Origin: Clostridiales bacterium
GTDB taxonomy: Bacteria; Bacillota; Clostridia; DUOD01
DNA: 64,000 nt
Reading direction: 5' to 3'
Assembly (NCBI GenBank): GCA_012838995.1
Contig: DUOD01000065.1
Coordinates: 1-64,000, forward strand
The translations under genes and the position numbers were made by a program. The notes beneath the pieces were generated by a model, which saw nothing but the letters and a program-made list of their open reading frames with translations, was not told where the DNA came from and did not search any database. Below, piece by piece: positions 35,969 through 44,589 of this stretch; within the stretch, counting starts at the first letter, position 1; each line of letters starts with the position of its first letter.

Positions 35969-36595
35969 ATGATAATAGACTGCAAATGCAACGAGTTTGT
36001 GGACAAGTTGGCGTCGAGTGAACCCGTGCCGGGAGGCGGGGGAGCGTCAGCCCTTGCCGGTGCCTTGGGCACGGCCCTGGGCAGTATGGTGGCTAACTTG
36101 ACTATGGGAAAGAAAAAGTACCAGCATGTACAGGATGATATAAAGCGCATACTAAAGGATGCCCGGCAGTTGCAACTTGAGTTAATGTCACTGGTGGATA
36201 AGGACGCAAAAGCCTTTGAACCCCTGTCAAAGGCTTATGGTCTGCCAAAGGATACTGAAGAAGAAAGAAAAAAGAGGGACGAAATTATGGAGCAGGCATT
36301 AAGACAGGCTTGCAGCGTACCACTGGAGATTATGGAAAGGGCGGTGGAGGCCATTGCCCTTCACGAAGAACTGGTGGAAAAGGGCAGCAAACTGGCCATA
36401 AGCGATGTAGGCGTCGGTGTTTTGCTGTGCAAGGCAGCCCTGATGGGCGGCAGTTTAAATGTTTATATCAATACCAAACTGATGAAGGACAGGGAATATG
36501 CTGAAAAAATCAATGCCAGGGCGGATAAAATGCTGGAGGAAGCCGTAAGCAGGGCGGATAGTGTATATAAAGAAGTGCAACGGAAAATACGGTGA
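35969..36595 (+). CDS. fchA: Methenyltetrahydrofolate cyclohydrolase FchA (cyclodeaminase fold)
   Basis: The 208-residue protein belongs to the formiminotransferase-cyclodeaminase/cyclohydrolase family; stand-alone clostridial members interconvert methenyl- and 10-formyl-tetrahydrofolate. Visible features are FVDKLASSEPVPGGGGASALAGALGTALGSMVANLT (about 8-43), the glycine-rich folate site, then a long helical bundle with GVGVLLCKAALMGGSLNVYINT near residue 146-167. The ATG follows GGGAGGCTGC. It lies between fhs and folD; since FolD is usually bifunctional, the two cyclohydrolases may be redundant or direction-specific. Confidence 0.88.
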   Translation: MIIDCKCNEFVDKLASSEPVPGGGGASALAGALGTALGSMVANLTMGKKKYQHVQDDIKRILKDARQLQLELMSLVDKDAKAFEPLSKAYGLPKDTEEERKKRDEIMEQALRQACSVPLEIMERAVEAIALHEELVEKGSKLAISDVGVGVLLCKAALMGGSLNVYINTKLMKDREYAEKINARADKMLEEAVSRADSVYKEVQRKIR

Positions 36596-36632
36596 CGTTA
36601 ATAAATATAACAACTACGGTGGAGGTATTACT

Positions 36633-37484
36633 ATGGCAGAGATAATGAAGGGTATGGAAGTTGTGGAGGAAATAAAGGAAAAGATGCTAAGGGAGGTAGA
36701 AGAGCTAAAGGCCAGGGGAATAACGCCGGGGCTGGCCATTGTACGCCTTGGCGCCAAACCCGATGATTTGGCCTATGAACGAAGTGCCATAAAAAGATGT
36801 GAGGGTATTGGGATTGCCTGTCGGGTATTTGAGTATCCCGAAGACATGACCCAGGCAGATTTGGCACAAGAAATCAGCAAGATAAATGACGATAGTACCA
36901 TCCATGGTATATTGCTGTTCAGGCCTTTGCCTAAGCACATAGACGAAGATATTATAAAGCATGTCGTAAGTCCGGAAAAGGATGTTGACTGTCTAAATCC
37001 GGTAAACGTGGCAAAAGTATTTGAAGGGGACCCAACGGGGTTTGCACCCTGTACTCCGGAAGCCGTTATGGAAATGCTCCACCACTACGGTATACCCGTT
37101 AAGGGCAAGAGGGTAGTTGTAATAGGCAGGAGCATGGTGGTGGGCAAACCGGTGTCCATGCTGTTGTTGAAGGAACATGGAACGGTAACAATTTGCCATA
37201 CCAGGACCAAGAATATAGAAGAAATTTGCGGACAAGCGGATATTTTAGTAGCCGCGGCCGGCAGTGCAAGGATGGTTACCGATGACTTTGTTTCAAAAGG
37301 AGCGGTGGTCATAGACGTGGGAATTAATGTGGATGAAGAGGGCAAACTGGTAGGCGATGTGGATTTTGAAAGGGTGGAAAAGGTGGCTGGGCATATTACC
37401 CCGGTACCCGGTGGGGTTGGAACGGTTACGTCTTCTGTTTTGGCCAAACATGTGATACAGGCGGCCCAAAGGCAGAACCCTTAA
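36633..37484 (+). CDS. folD: Methylenetetrahydrofolate dehydrogenase/cyclohydrolase FolD
   Basis: FolD interconverts methylene-, methenyl- and formyl-tetrahydrofolate with NAD(P). The 283-residue protein has the folate-domain segment PGLAIVRLGAKPDDLAYERSAIKRCEGIGI, HGILLFRPLPKHID, the dehydrogenase signature GKRVVVIGRSMVVGKPVSMLLL and the end ITPVPGGVGTVTSSVLAKHVI. In HGILLFRPLPKH the usual QLPLP is FRPLP, and the lysine of the common YxxxK motif is kept (YERSAIKR). I chose the ATG at 36633 because GGAGG lies at 36621-36625; a longer frame begins 24 codons upstream inside fchA but lacks a site. Confidence 0.94.
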   Translation: MAEIMKGMEVVEEIKEKMLREVEELKARGITPGLAIVRLGAKPDDLAYERSAIKRCEGIGIACRVFEYPEDMTQADLAQEISKINDDSTIHGILLFRPLPKHIDEDIIKHVVSPEKDVDCLNPVNVAKVFEGDPTGFAPCTPEAVMEMLHHYGIPVKGKRVVVIGRSMVVGKPVSMLLLKEHGTVTICHTRTKNIEEICGQADILVAAAGSARMVTDDFVSKGAVVIDVGINVDEEGKLVGDVDFERVEKVAGHITPVPGGVGTVTSSVLAKHVIQAAQRQNP

Positions 37485-37812
37485 TGTCCGGGGGAAATAA
37501 CCTTATGCACAGGATCGTGACATTCGGCGGTTGCTAAAAACTAAAAATGGGTCCTTGTATCGAAGGTAAACAACGGGTGTACAACTTAAAGAAAATCCCT
37601 TTTTATTTGTTATTTCTAAGCGAAATATCTCGGTGGCATAAACCGTGGGGTATTGACGGTTTGTTTTTAAATTTTCATACATATAAAAAATCCACACCAT
37701 AAAAAGGAATGGGTAATACAAACGAAAAATCTGTCATAAATCTCTTTGTTAATGTATAATACATAATAGGGGTTACTGGATGTGATATAGACGTTGAAAA
37801 GAGTGAGGTAAC
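37485..37812. other. Intergenic region after folD
   Basis: No gene is supported. A 72-codon - strand frame at 37503-37721 lacks a ribosome site and has no recognisable sequence. No clear terminator for folD was seen. Confidence 0.5.
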
Positions 37813-38628
37813 GTGTTTTTACAACCGAAAAAACCATCTAAGTTTGTTGTTTTTTTAAAGGTGATTTTGATACTGATAATAGCGGTTATGTCACTGTTTG
37901 GTGTACTTATGTTTATGGTCATGCCCACCGAGACCATTGAAACCGAGCGAATAACGGATTTCCACGGCTTTATTGAGGAAATGATTAAAGATACCATAAA
38001 GCCTGTTGAACTTTTATATAAAGACGATATTACCATAACACTGACCCAAAATCAGTTGACCAGGCTAATAAACGGTTTTATCTATGACAAACACCTAAAA
38101 AGGGTGGAAATAGACGGTATCAGAATCGATTTGGAAAATGACAGGATGTTGATTCATGCAAACATTACCTTTTATAAAATACCCATGGGCATTAAGGTAA
38201 CTGGGCGGCCCTTACTGCACGACGGTAACTTAGCTTTGATGGTTTCACGGATAGATATCGGCAAGCTCGGCTTTTCTTCTGATAAGACTGTTAAAACCCT
38301 GCTTGAGGCGGCCGATGACTTTGTACTGTCCTCCTTTGATCGGGTGTATGTGTCCCGGCAAAATAATTGTATAGTTTTCGACACTTCAAAGGATTTGCCC
38401 AGATATCTGAAGGTGGACAGCATTGCCGTACAGCAGGGAGAAATTAAAGTGACATATACCATACAAAAAATTAAGCTGCCCGGTTTAAAAGCCATTATCG
38501 AACTGTCGAGGGAAGAACTGGAAAGCTTAAACATCGATGTTGATGACATTGATAGGGTTATTAACATTTTACCCAATCGACTGATGACAAAAATACAACG
38601 AGCCATTAACGAATATTTTGAACAATAA
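37813..38628 (+). CDS. Membrane-anchored protein resembling YpmS/DUF2140
   Basis: The 271-residue product has a GTG start after GTGAGGTAAC, an N-terminal membrane segment at about residues 11-36 and a large extracytoplasmic domain. That domain has alternating beta strands (DITITLTQNQLTRLINGFIYDK, MLIHANITFYKIPMGIKVTGRPLL, DGNLALMVSRIDIGKLG) ending in a helix, NRLMTKIQRAINEYFEQ. This layout resembles the YpmS (DUF2140) family of bacilli, but the match is by eye and not certain. A terminator follows, so it appears to be monocistronic. The function is unknown. Confidence 0.7.
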   Translation: MFLQPKKPSKFVVFLKVILILIIAVMSLFGVLMFMVMPTETIETERITDFHGFIEEMIKDTIKPVELLYKDDITITLTQNQLTRLINGFIYDKHLKRVEIDGIRIDLENDRMLIHANITFYKIPMGIKVTGRPLLHDGNLALMVSRIDIGKLGFSSDKTVKTLLEAADDFVLSSFDRVYVSRQNNCIVFDTSKDLPRYLKVDSIAVQQGEIKVTYTIQKIKLPGLKAIIELSREELESLNIDVDDIDRVINILPNRLMTKIQRAINEYFEQ

Positions 38629-38645
38629 AGGATGATATGGACGGC

Positions 38646-38688
38646 AAAAAGAGACATATTCTTTAAAAGGATATGTCTCTTTTTGTTT
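38646..38688 (+). terminator. Rho-independent terminator
   Basis: AAAAAGAGACATAT (38646-38659) pairs with ATATGTCTCTTTTT (38671-38684), a perfect 14-bp stem with an 11-nt loop and a T-rich end. Confidence 0.85.
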
Positions 38689-38752
38689 GTGTATCATATT
38701 TTGCTGAGTGGTAATACTATCGTTAAAGTGCAAATTTTAGGGTGGTTAAGGT

Positions 38753-41008
38753 ATGAGAATAAGATTTTGGGTGATGACCTTAATTTTTTTAATGTTTTTT
38801 GGCATGCCATATAACAAAGTCGAAGCAAGGGAAGACCAAAAAGCAGAAAGATTCGGGAACCTGGCTGTTTTGGTCATTATGGACAGGATTTCATTGGAAG
38901 ATTTAGAGGAAGCCCATACGCCCAACATTGACAAGCTCATAAACTCGGGCTGCATCGGCTTGATGAATACCAATACCGCAGGCTCCAGGAATCAAAAAAA
39001 TGCCTATGCTACCATCGGCGCAGGTACCCGGGCGGTGAATTCCCAGAGGGGTCATCTGGCCTTTAATGCCCTTGATGAGTATGAAGGGTACCGGGGAGAC
39101 GAGTTATACAAGCAGTGTATGGGCATTGACATAAAGCCGTCCAACATCGTAAACCTGGGTGCAGTCCAGATGGTTAGGAATAACAAAGAACAAAAGCATA
39201 AGGTAGTTCCCGGGATGCTGGGACAGCAGCTTAGGGAAAACGGAATTACCACCGTTGTATTGGGAAATGAGGATACGGGTGAACAAATAAAAAGAAACAT
39301 AACTGCCATTGCTATGGATACCGGGGGTATTATTGACTGCGGGAAAATAAACGATGACCTGTTGATGGATAAAAGCGACAGACCCTTTGGTGTTATGACG
39401 GACTATGAAGGTCTGTTAGAGGAGTTCGACAAATACGCCCGGCCAACAAGTTTTATTGCCATACAGCTGGGTGATACCTCAAGAGCAGAGGATTTCAGGT
39501 TATATACTTCCGATGAAATGCTACTTAGGTACAGAATTAAGGCCATTGAAGAAGGGGACGCCTTTATCGGGCGTTTGCTGGAGAGAATGGATTTGGAAAA
39601 GGATATTTTTATACTGGCATCGCCCTACCCCAATGCAAAGGCTATGGAGGTAAACAACCGCTTAACTCCTGTTATTTTGGCGGGAAGGGGTATACATAAG
39701 GGTTGGGCCACATCCTCCACCACAAAAAGGGCAGGGGTGATAACTAATTTGGATATAGCGGCCACCATACTGGATTATTTCAGGATTGAAAAGCCTGCTG
39801 TTATGCTGGGTAATCCCATATACTCCACGGAAAACGGCAGGGATAGGGAGGAATTGGTAGCGTTTAATAAAAGACTGTTTACCATATATAACAACAGGCC
39901 AGGCTTGTTAAAAGGCTACACCTCCGCGTTGATATTTATACCCATTATAGCGGTGGCTGTTTTGATTTACAGGGGCCAGCATTCCAAAGGCCTTAAGCCG
40001 ATGCTGGTAGGTGCCATGAGCGTTCCCCTTATTTACCTACTTCTCCCCATCATAATGGGGGAAAGCATGTGGTATAATGCAGCATTGGCCATAGCATTGG
40101 TAATTCTTACGACCTTTGTTATATCCCACTTGCTAAAGGGTAATATCAGGGCGCTGATAGGTCTTTGTGTCATTACGGCTGTCCTTGTGATAGCGGATTT
40201 ATTAATGGGTGCACCGTTAATTAAGGAATCGCCCTTGGGGTATGATGTCATAGCCGGGGCGAGGTATTACGGAATAGGCAACGAATTGACGGGGGTAGTC
40301 ATCGGTTCGGCCATGGTTTCGGCCTTCGGCATACTGAATTTTTGGGGCAATAAAAAGGTCTTGAGTCTTGGTAAGTATGTGTTGGTAATAATTTTGGCCT
40401 TTATAACCTTTGTTATTATATCGCCGAGGCTGGGCGCCAATGTGGGTGGGGGTATTGGAAGTTTTATCGGATTTGGCACCGGCATAGCCATGCTGTTTAA
40501 GGATAGGATGTCCATAAAACAGTTATTGTTTATATTGGCAGGCCTGACGATCTTTTTGATGTGTATATTTGTGTGGGACTGGCTGAGGCCGGATAACTCC
40601 CAAACCCATATTGGTAGGACCCTTACCCTAATAGAGGAGGAAGGTATAATAAGTTTATTTACCACGGCCTACAGAAAGCTGGATATGAATATAAGACTTA
40701 TCAAATACACAATATGGAGCAGGGTTTTTCTAGTCTCGTTGTTCATAATCGTGGCACTGCTGTACCGTCCTGTGGGGCTACTCAAGGAAGTAATGGAAGA
40801 GAATAAAATTTTGGGATATGGACTGCTGGGTGCTGCCGTCGGTGGTATAGCATCGTTGTTTGTAAACGATTCGGGTATTGTTACGGCCGCAACCACTATG
40901 ATATATGTCACCCCTACAATAGTATACATGGTTGTGGAAAAATACTGGAGCAAGAAAGAGAAGGAAGCACACGTTTATGAGTCCGTTGCCGGCCAGGAAA
41001 AAATATAA
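38753..41008 (+). CDS. Large membrane protein with N-terminal alkaline-phosphatase-like domain
   Basis: The 751-residue protein starts with a signal segment (about 4-22), followed by an extracytoplasmic domain of roughly 340 residues with the look of the alkaline phosphatase/phosphoglycerate mutase fold. It shows LAVLVIMDRISLEDLEEAHTPNIDKL (metal Asp and the PNID turn), AGSRNQKNAYATIGAGTRA at the nucleophile position, and ITNLDIAATILDYFRI near its end. About ten membrane segments fill residues 385-735. A glycosyltransferase gene overlaps its end by 32 nt. The combination suggests trimming or modification of an envelope lipid-linked glycan. I know no characterised member, and no signature catalytic serine or threonine can be assigned with certainty. 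Confidence 0.75.
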   Translation: MRIRFWVMTLIFLMFFGMPYNKVEAREDQKAERFGNLAVLVIMDRISLEDLEEAHTPNIDKLINSGCIGLMNTNTAGSRNQKNAYATIGAGTRAVNSQRGHLAFNALDEYEGYRGDELYKQCMGIDIKPSNIVNLGAVQMVRNNKEQKHKVVPGMLGQQLRENGITTVVLGNEDTGEQIKRNITAIAMDTGGIIDCGKINDDLLMDKSDRPFGVMTDYEGLLEEFDKYARPTSFIAIQLGDTSRAEDFRLYTSDEMLLRYRIKAIEEGDAFIGRLLERMDLEKDIFILASPYPNAKAMEVNNRLTPVILAGRGIHKGWATSSTTKRAGVITNLDIAATILDYFRIEKPAVMLGNPIYSTENGRDREELVAFNKRLFTIYNNRPGLLKGYTSALIFIPIIAVAVLIYRGQHSKGLKPMLVGAMSVPLIYLLLPIIMGESMWYNAALAIALVILTTFVISHLLKGNIRALIGLCVITAVLVIADLLMGAPLIKESPLGYDVIAGARYYGIGNELTGVVIGSAMVSAFGILNFWGNKKVLSLGKYVLVIILAFITFVIISPRLGANVGGGIGSFIGFGTGIAMLFKDRMSIKQLLFILAGLTIFLMCIFVWDWLRPDNSQTHIGRTLTLIEEEGIISLFTTAYRKLDMNIRLIKYTIWSRVFLVSLFIIVALLYRPVGLLKEVMEENKILGYGLLGAAVGGIASLFVNDSGIVTAATTMIYVTPTIVYMVVEKYWSKKEKEAHVYESVAGQEKI

Positions 41009-42131
41009 TCTATTATACATTGTGGGACCTTCCACGGGCGGTATAAAAACCCATGTGACAACCCTGGTTATGGGCATGGATAAGGAAAAATTTAATATAT
41101 ACGTGATGGCATACCCAAATCTTATAAGGGAATTAAGGGGGATGAAAGGGGTAGTATGTCATGAATTTAATATGGACAACTTAACAAACCTACCCCTTTT
41201 AATTGGCAATATGGTAAAGCTGTACAGGTTTATTTACGATAATAATATTGAGATAGTTCACTCCCATGGGTTTAAAGCATCGGTAATGGGTTGTTTGATG
41301 CCCAAACGTAGCACTAAGATAATCGTAACAATTCATAATTTTATAGACGGTAAAACCTCCGGCGTCTTTCACCGGTTTGCCCTTAACATGGGCACGCGAA
41401 TAATAGCCAAGAATGTCGACTTGTTCATTGCCGTTTCAAAAGCCCTTGCCCGTGCCGTAAGTTCAACGGGCAAGACAATTGCCGGTAGCAGAATCCGTGT
41501 GATATACAACGGCATAGATGCCGCTTCTTTCAGGCCGGTTCACCATACGGATTTTTATAAAAAGAGCTTTGGATATGACAAGGACAATTTGTTAATAGGC
41601 AGCGTGTGTAGGCTGGTTAAGGGCAAGGGTTTGGATTATCTGATTGAAAGCATTGCCCTGCTTAAGCACAGGGGTATTGACGTAAAACTGCTAATTGCCG
41701 GTGAAGGTCCTTATAAGGGAGCCTTGATTGACCGTTGCAAGTATTTAAAATTATGGAATAATGTGCGTTTTTATGGTTATATAAACAATATAACAGACTT
41801 TTATAACGCCCTGGATATTTTTGTTTTGCCTACGTTAGCCGAGGGTTTGGGCCTGTCCATACTGGAGGCAATGGCCGCGGGAAAACCGGTGATAGCCACA
41901 AGGGTAGGCGGAGTACCGGAAATAGTAACTAACCTACAAAACGGTATTTTGGTACGTCCGGGGGATGCCGGGGCTATTGCCGATGCAATAATGTATTATG
42001 TACACAACCCCCGGGAAAGGGTTGTTCACGGTATGCAGGGCCAGAATACCGTAAGGAATAGATTCACCTGCCGCAGCATGGTAAAACAAACCCGGGATAT
42101 ATATCTGCAGGTGCTTGGGGAGTTGGTATGA
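40977..42131 (+). CDS. GT-B (family 4-like) glycosyltransferase
   Basis: This is a cytoplasmic glycosyltransferase of 384 residues. The acceptor domain starts YNLLYIVGPSTGGIKTHVTTL (the glycine loop), has VHSHGFKASVMGCL, and is followed by the donor domain with IGSVCRLVKGKGLDYLIESIALL, LLIAGEGPYKGAL, FVLPTLAEGLGLSILEAMAAGKPVIATRVGGVPEIV (the EX7E region) and NGILVRPGD. I placed the start at the ATG 40977, which has GAAGGAAG upstream; the frame extends 15 codons further inside the preceding gene. Overlap with the phosphatase-like membrane protein implies a shared pathway, probably an exported glycan or glycolipid. Confidence 0.9.
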   Translation: MSPLPARKKYNLLYIVGPSTGGIKTHVTTLVMGMDKEKFNIYVMAYPNLIRELRGMKGVVCHEFNMDNLTNLPLLIGNMVKLYRFIYDNNIEIVHSHGFKASVMGCLMPKRSTKIIVTIHNFIDGKTSGVFHRFALNMGTRIIAKNVDLFIAVSKALARAVSSTGKTIAGSRIRVIYNGIDAASFRPVHHTDFYKKSFGYDKDNLLIGSVCRLVKGKGLDYLIESIALLKHRGIDVKLLIAGEGPYKGALIDRCKYLKLWNNVRFYGYINNITDFYNALDIFVLPTLAEGLGLSILEAMAAGKPVIATRVGGVPEIVTNLQNGILVRPGDAGAIADAIMYYVHNPRERVVHGMQGQNTVRNRFTCRSMVKQTRDIYLQVLGELV

Positions 42132-42233
42132 TGCTATAAATCGGTGTTATTATTCAAGTTATAGACGGAGCAAATCAAACCTTTGAAAAGAGGTAGCTAA
42201 ATCATTAAACCAAGGATAAAGGGAGGAAGAGAA

Positions 42234-42533
42234 TTGAACTGGAAACTGTTTACATTGGCCTTTGGCATGCTCTTTTTGGCAGAATTGGGCGATAAAACCC
42301 AACTGGCGGTTATTACTTTAGTGGCTCAGAACAAACAACCCCTCTCTATTTTTCTGGGCGCTTCGGCGGCATTGATTGCCGTTACCTTTATTGGCGCCTT
42401 TTTTGGGGAGATAATTACCAGATATGTACCCACATCCATAATACAAATGGTAGGCGGAATACTGTTTGTCGGAATAGGTGTTTTTGTATTATGGAAAGCC
42501 GTCCCTGCTGCCATGCAATATTTTATGAAATAA
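42234..42533 (+). CDS. Half-size GDT1/UPF0016 membrane protein
   Basis: The 99-residue protein has three membrane segments and a single copy of the family motif, FLAELGDKTQLAV (about residues 14-26), which forms the cation site. GDT1-family proteins are Mn2+/Ca2+ transporters and normally contain two such repeats. Some bacteria encode half-size subunits that must pair. No second half-gene lies next to it here, so it may act as a homodimer. The TTG start at 42234 follows GGGAGGAAGAGAA. Confidence 0.85.
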   Translation: MNWKLFTLAFGMLFLAELGDKTQLAVITLVAQNKQPLSIFLGASAALIAVTFIGAFFGEIITRYVPTSIIQMVGGILFVGIGVFVLWKAVPAAMQYFMK

Positions 42534-42651
42534 AATTTTTGCTTTGTTAAAAAACCAGCATAGTATTTTTAGATGGAATATCATTGTTTAATATTAGGTT
42601 GCAAAATGTTATTATTAGGATAAACATTTCGGGTTTGGGGGGCTGGCAATT

Positions 42652-44469
42652 GTGAAAGTATGGGTACAAAGGGGAAGGGATATAGTACAAATCGACGCCC
42701 GGAAGGGCGATAATATGCTTAAGATTTTGAAATCGGCCAAGGTCGATATTTTGTCTTCTTGTAACGGTAAAGGCTTTTGTGGGAAATGTAAGGTCAGGGT
42801 ACTCGACGGCAAGGGAAATATAAACGACATTACTTTAACGGAAATCGATCATCTGTCAAGTGTAGAAAGGGCCTCTGGTTATAGACTGGCATGCTGCGTA
42901 GAGGTTGAAGGGGATATAAAAATAGAAATCCCGGGTATAAATGGCAGGGACGCTAAAATACTGGTATCGGGTGCCGAAGTAAAGGGTATTTTAAATCCCA
43001 TTGTCAAAAAAACTTTTGCACACCTGCCCCGTCCCACGGTGTCGGACCAAAGAAGTGATATGACCCGGGTAATGGAAGGCATAAACAGTAATTCTCCAGT
43101 TGGCTTGGATATACTTCAGCATTTGCCCAAGACATTGCGGGATAATGATTTTAAGGTGACCATAACCTCCATTGAAGATAATGTCGTATCCGTGGAAGGT
43201 GGGAACACCGGTAAAATCATGTACGGCGTCGCCGTGGACATCGGCACCACAACAGTGGTGGGGTATTTGATAGATCTGGCAACCGGTATGCAGGTGGATG
43301 TATACTCGGCATTAAATGCCCAAAAAGCATACGGGGATGACGTTATTTCCAGGACGGACTTTACCGTTGAAAACCCCGACGGCCTGTCCGTTATGAAAGA
43401 TCTTACGGTGTCCCAAATTAATGATATGATGGATTATTTCTGGCGTAAAAATGACATAGACAGAAATCATATATACCAGATGGTGGTTGTGGGCAATACC
43501 ATAATGGTACATTTGTTGTTGGGATTACCGGTGGAGCATATAGCTGTTTCGCCCTTTGTTCCCGTAATATCCCAAAGGTATAGGATAAAGGCAAAGGATT
43601 TGGGTATTTCCATTAATAAAGGAGGTTATATATACATCCTTCCTTGTGTTGCCGGGTATATCGGTGCCGATACCATAGGTGCAATTCTCGCCAGCGGGAT
43701 GGCCGAAAACGAAGAAATCAGCCTGTTGGTAGACATAGGCACAAACGGCGAAATTGCCCTGGGCAACAAAGACGGAATCCTGGCATGTTCCACGGCAGCC
43801 GGACCGGCCTTTGAAGGTGCTCACATACGCCATGGCCTGGGAGGGGTAAAGGGCGCCATAAACAAAATTGTCATAGACGGGGATGTAAAATATACCACCA
43901 TCGGAGGCACAAGCCCAAGGGGCATTTGCGGCTCGGGTATTGTGGACGGTATTTCCCAGATGCTACTCTCCAAGGTCTTAGAGCCCTATGGAAGGATCAG
44001 GGATAAGGAAGACTTGAAGAAAATCAACCAAAAGCTGGCTGAGCGCATTATTGACATAGACGGGGAGCCGGCTTTCAAACTGGCGGAGGATGAAAGGGGG
44101 AGGGATATAGCAATCTGTCAAAGGGATATACGGGAAGTACAATTGGCCAAGGGGGCCATATGTGCAGGTATACAAATTTTATTAAAAGAAAGTGGGGTAA
44201 CCCATGACCGGGTTGATAGAGTATACCTTGCGGGAGGCTTTGGAAATTACATAGATTATAATAATGCTTGCAATATAGGGCTGATACCAAAACAGTTTAC
44301 AGACAAGATATTACCCATCGGCAATGGCGCGGGAGCGGGTGCCAAGATGGCATTGCTGTCCGAAGAATATATGGACGGTGCCACAAAAATACATAATATG
44401 ATAGAGTATATCGAATTATCTACACGGCCGGATTTTCAAGAGGTATTTGTGGATTGTCTGGCCTTTTAA
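42652..44469 (+). CDS. ASKHA/2Fe-2S reductive activator of corrinoid proteins (RACo-like)
   Basis: Proteins of this type use an N-terminal 2Fe-2S ferredoxin domain and an ATPase domain to reduce inactive cob(II)alamin in corrinoid proteins. The 605-residue product has cysteines at 37, 43, 46 (C-x5-C-x2-C) and 81/82, as in plant-type ferredoxins. A middle linker domain follows, then the ASKHA domain with AVDIGTTTVVGYLIDL (about 203-218), SLLVDIGTNGEIALG and YLAGGFGNYIDYNNA. It stands as a single gene 5 kb downstream of folD. It probably serves the corrinoid protein at 33.2 kb, but other corrinoid proteins in the genome are possible targets. The GTG start follows TTTGGGGGGCTGG. Confidence 0.88.
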   Translation: MKVWVQRGRDIVQIDARKGDNMLKILKSAKVDILSSCNGKGFCGKCKVRVLDGKGNINDITLTEIDHLSSVERASGYRLACCVEVEGDIKIEIPGINGRDAKILVSGAEVKGILNPIVKKTFAHLPRPTVSDQRSDMTRVMEGINSNSPVGLDILQHLPKTLRDNDFKVTITSIEDNVVSVEGGNTGKIMYGVAVDIGTTTVVGYLIDLATGMQVDVYSALNAQKAYGDDVISRTDFTVENPDGLSVMKDLTVSQINDMMDYFWRKNDIDRNHIYQMVVVGNTIMVHLLLGLPVEHIAVSPFVPVISQRYRIKAKDLGISINKGGYIYILPCVAGYIGADTIGAILASGMAENEEISLLVDIGTNGEIALGNKDGILACSTAAGPAFEGAHIRHGLGGVKGAINKIVIDGDVKYTTIGGTSPRGICGSGIVDGISQMLLSKVLEPYGRIRDKEDLKKINQKLAERIIDIDGEPAFKLAEDERGRDIAICQRDIREVQLAKGAICAGIQILLKESGVTHDRVDRVYLAGGFGNYIDYNNACNIGLIPKQFTDKILPIGNGAGAGAKMALLSEEYMDGATKIHNMIEYIELSTRPDFQEVFVDCLAF

Positions 44470-44589
44470 TACAATAATGCTGCTAAAATTAAGACTTCAG
44501 CACTATTTTTGTAGGGCATAGCAATACATGGAAGGATTTTTCTTCTCTTCCGACGAATAATATCGTTTGAAAAGAGGAGGTTATGCTTT

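Noticed and set aside
37503-37721. A 72-codon - strand frame after folD
   Set aside because: No ribosome site, no recognisable domain, and it lies in a region with no gene on either side in that orientation.
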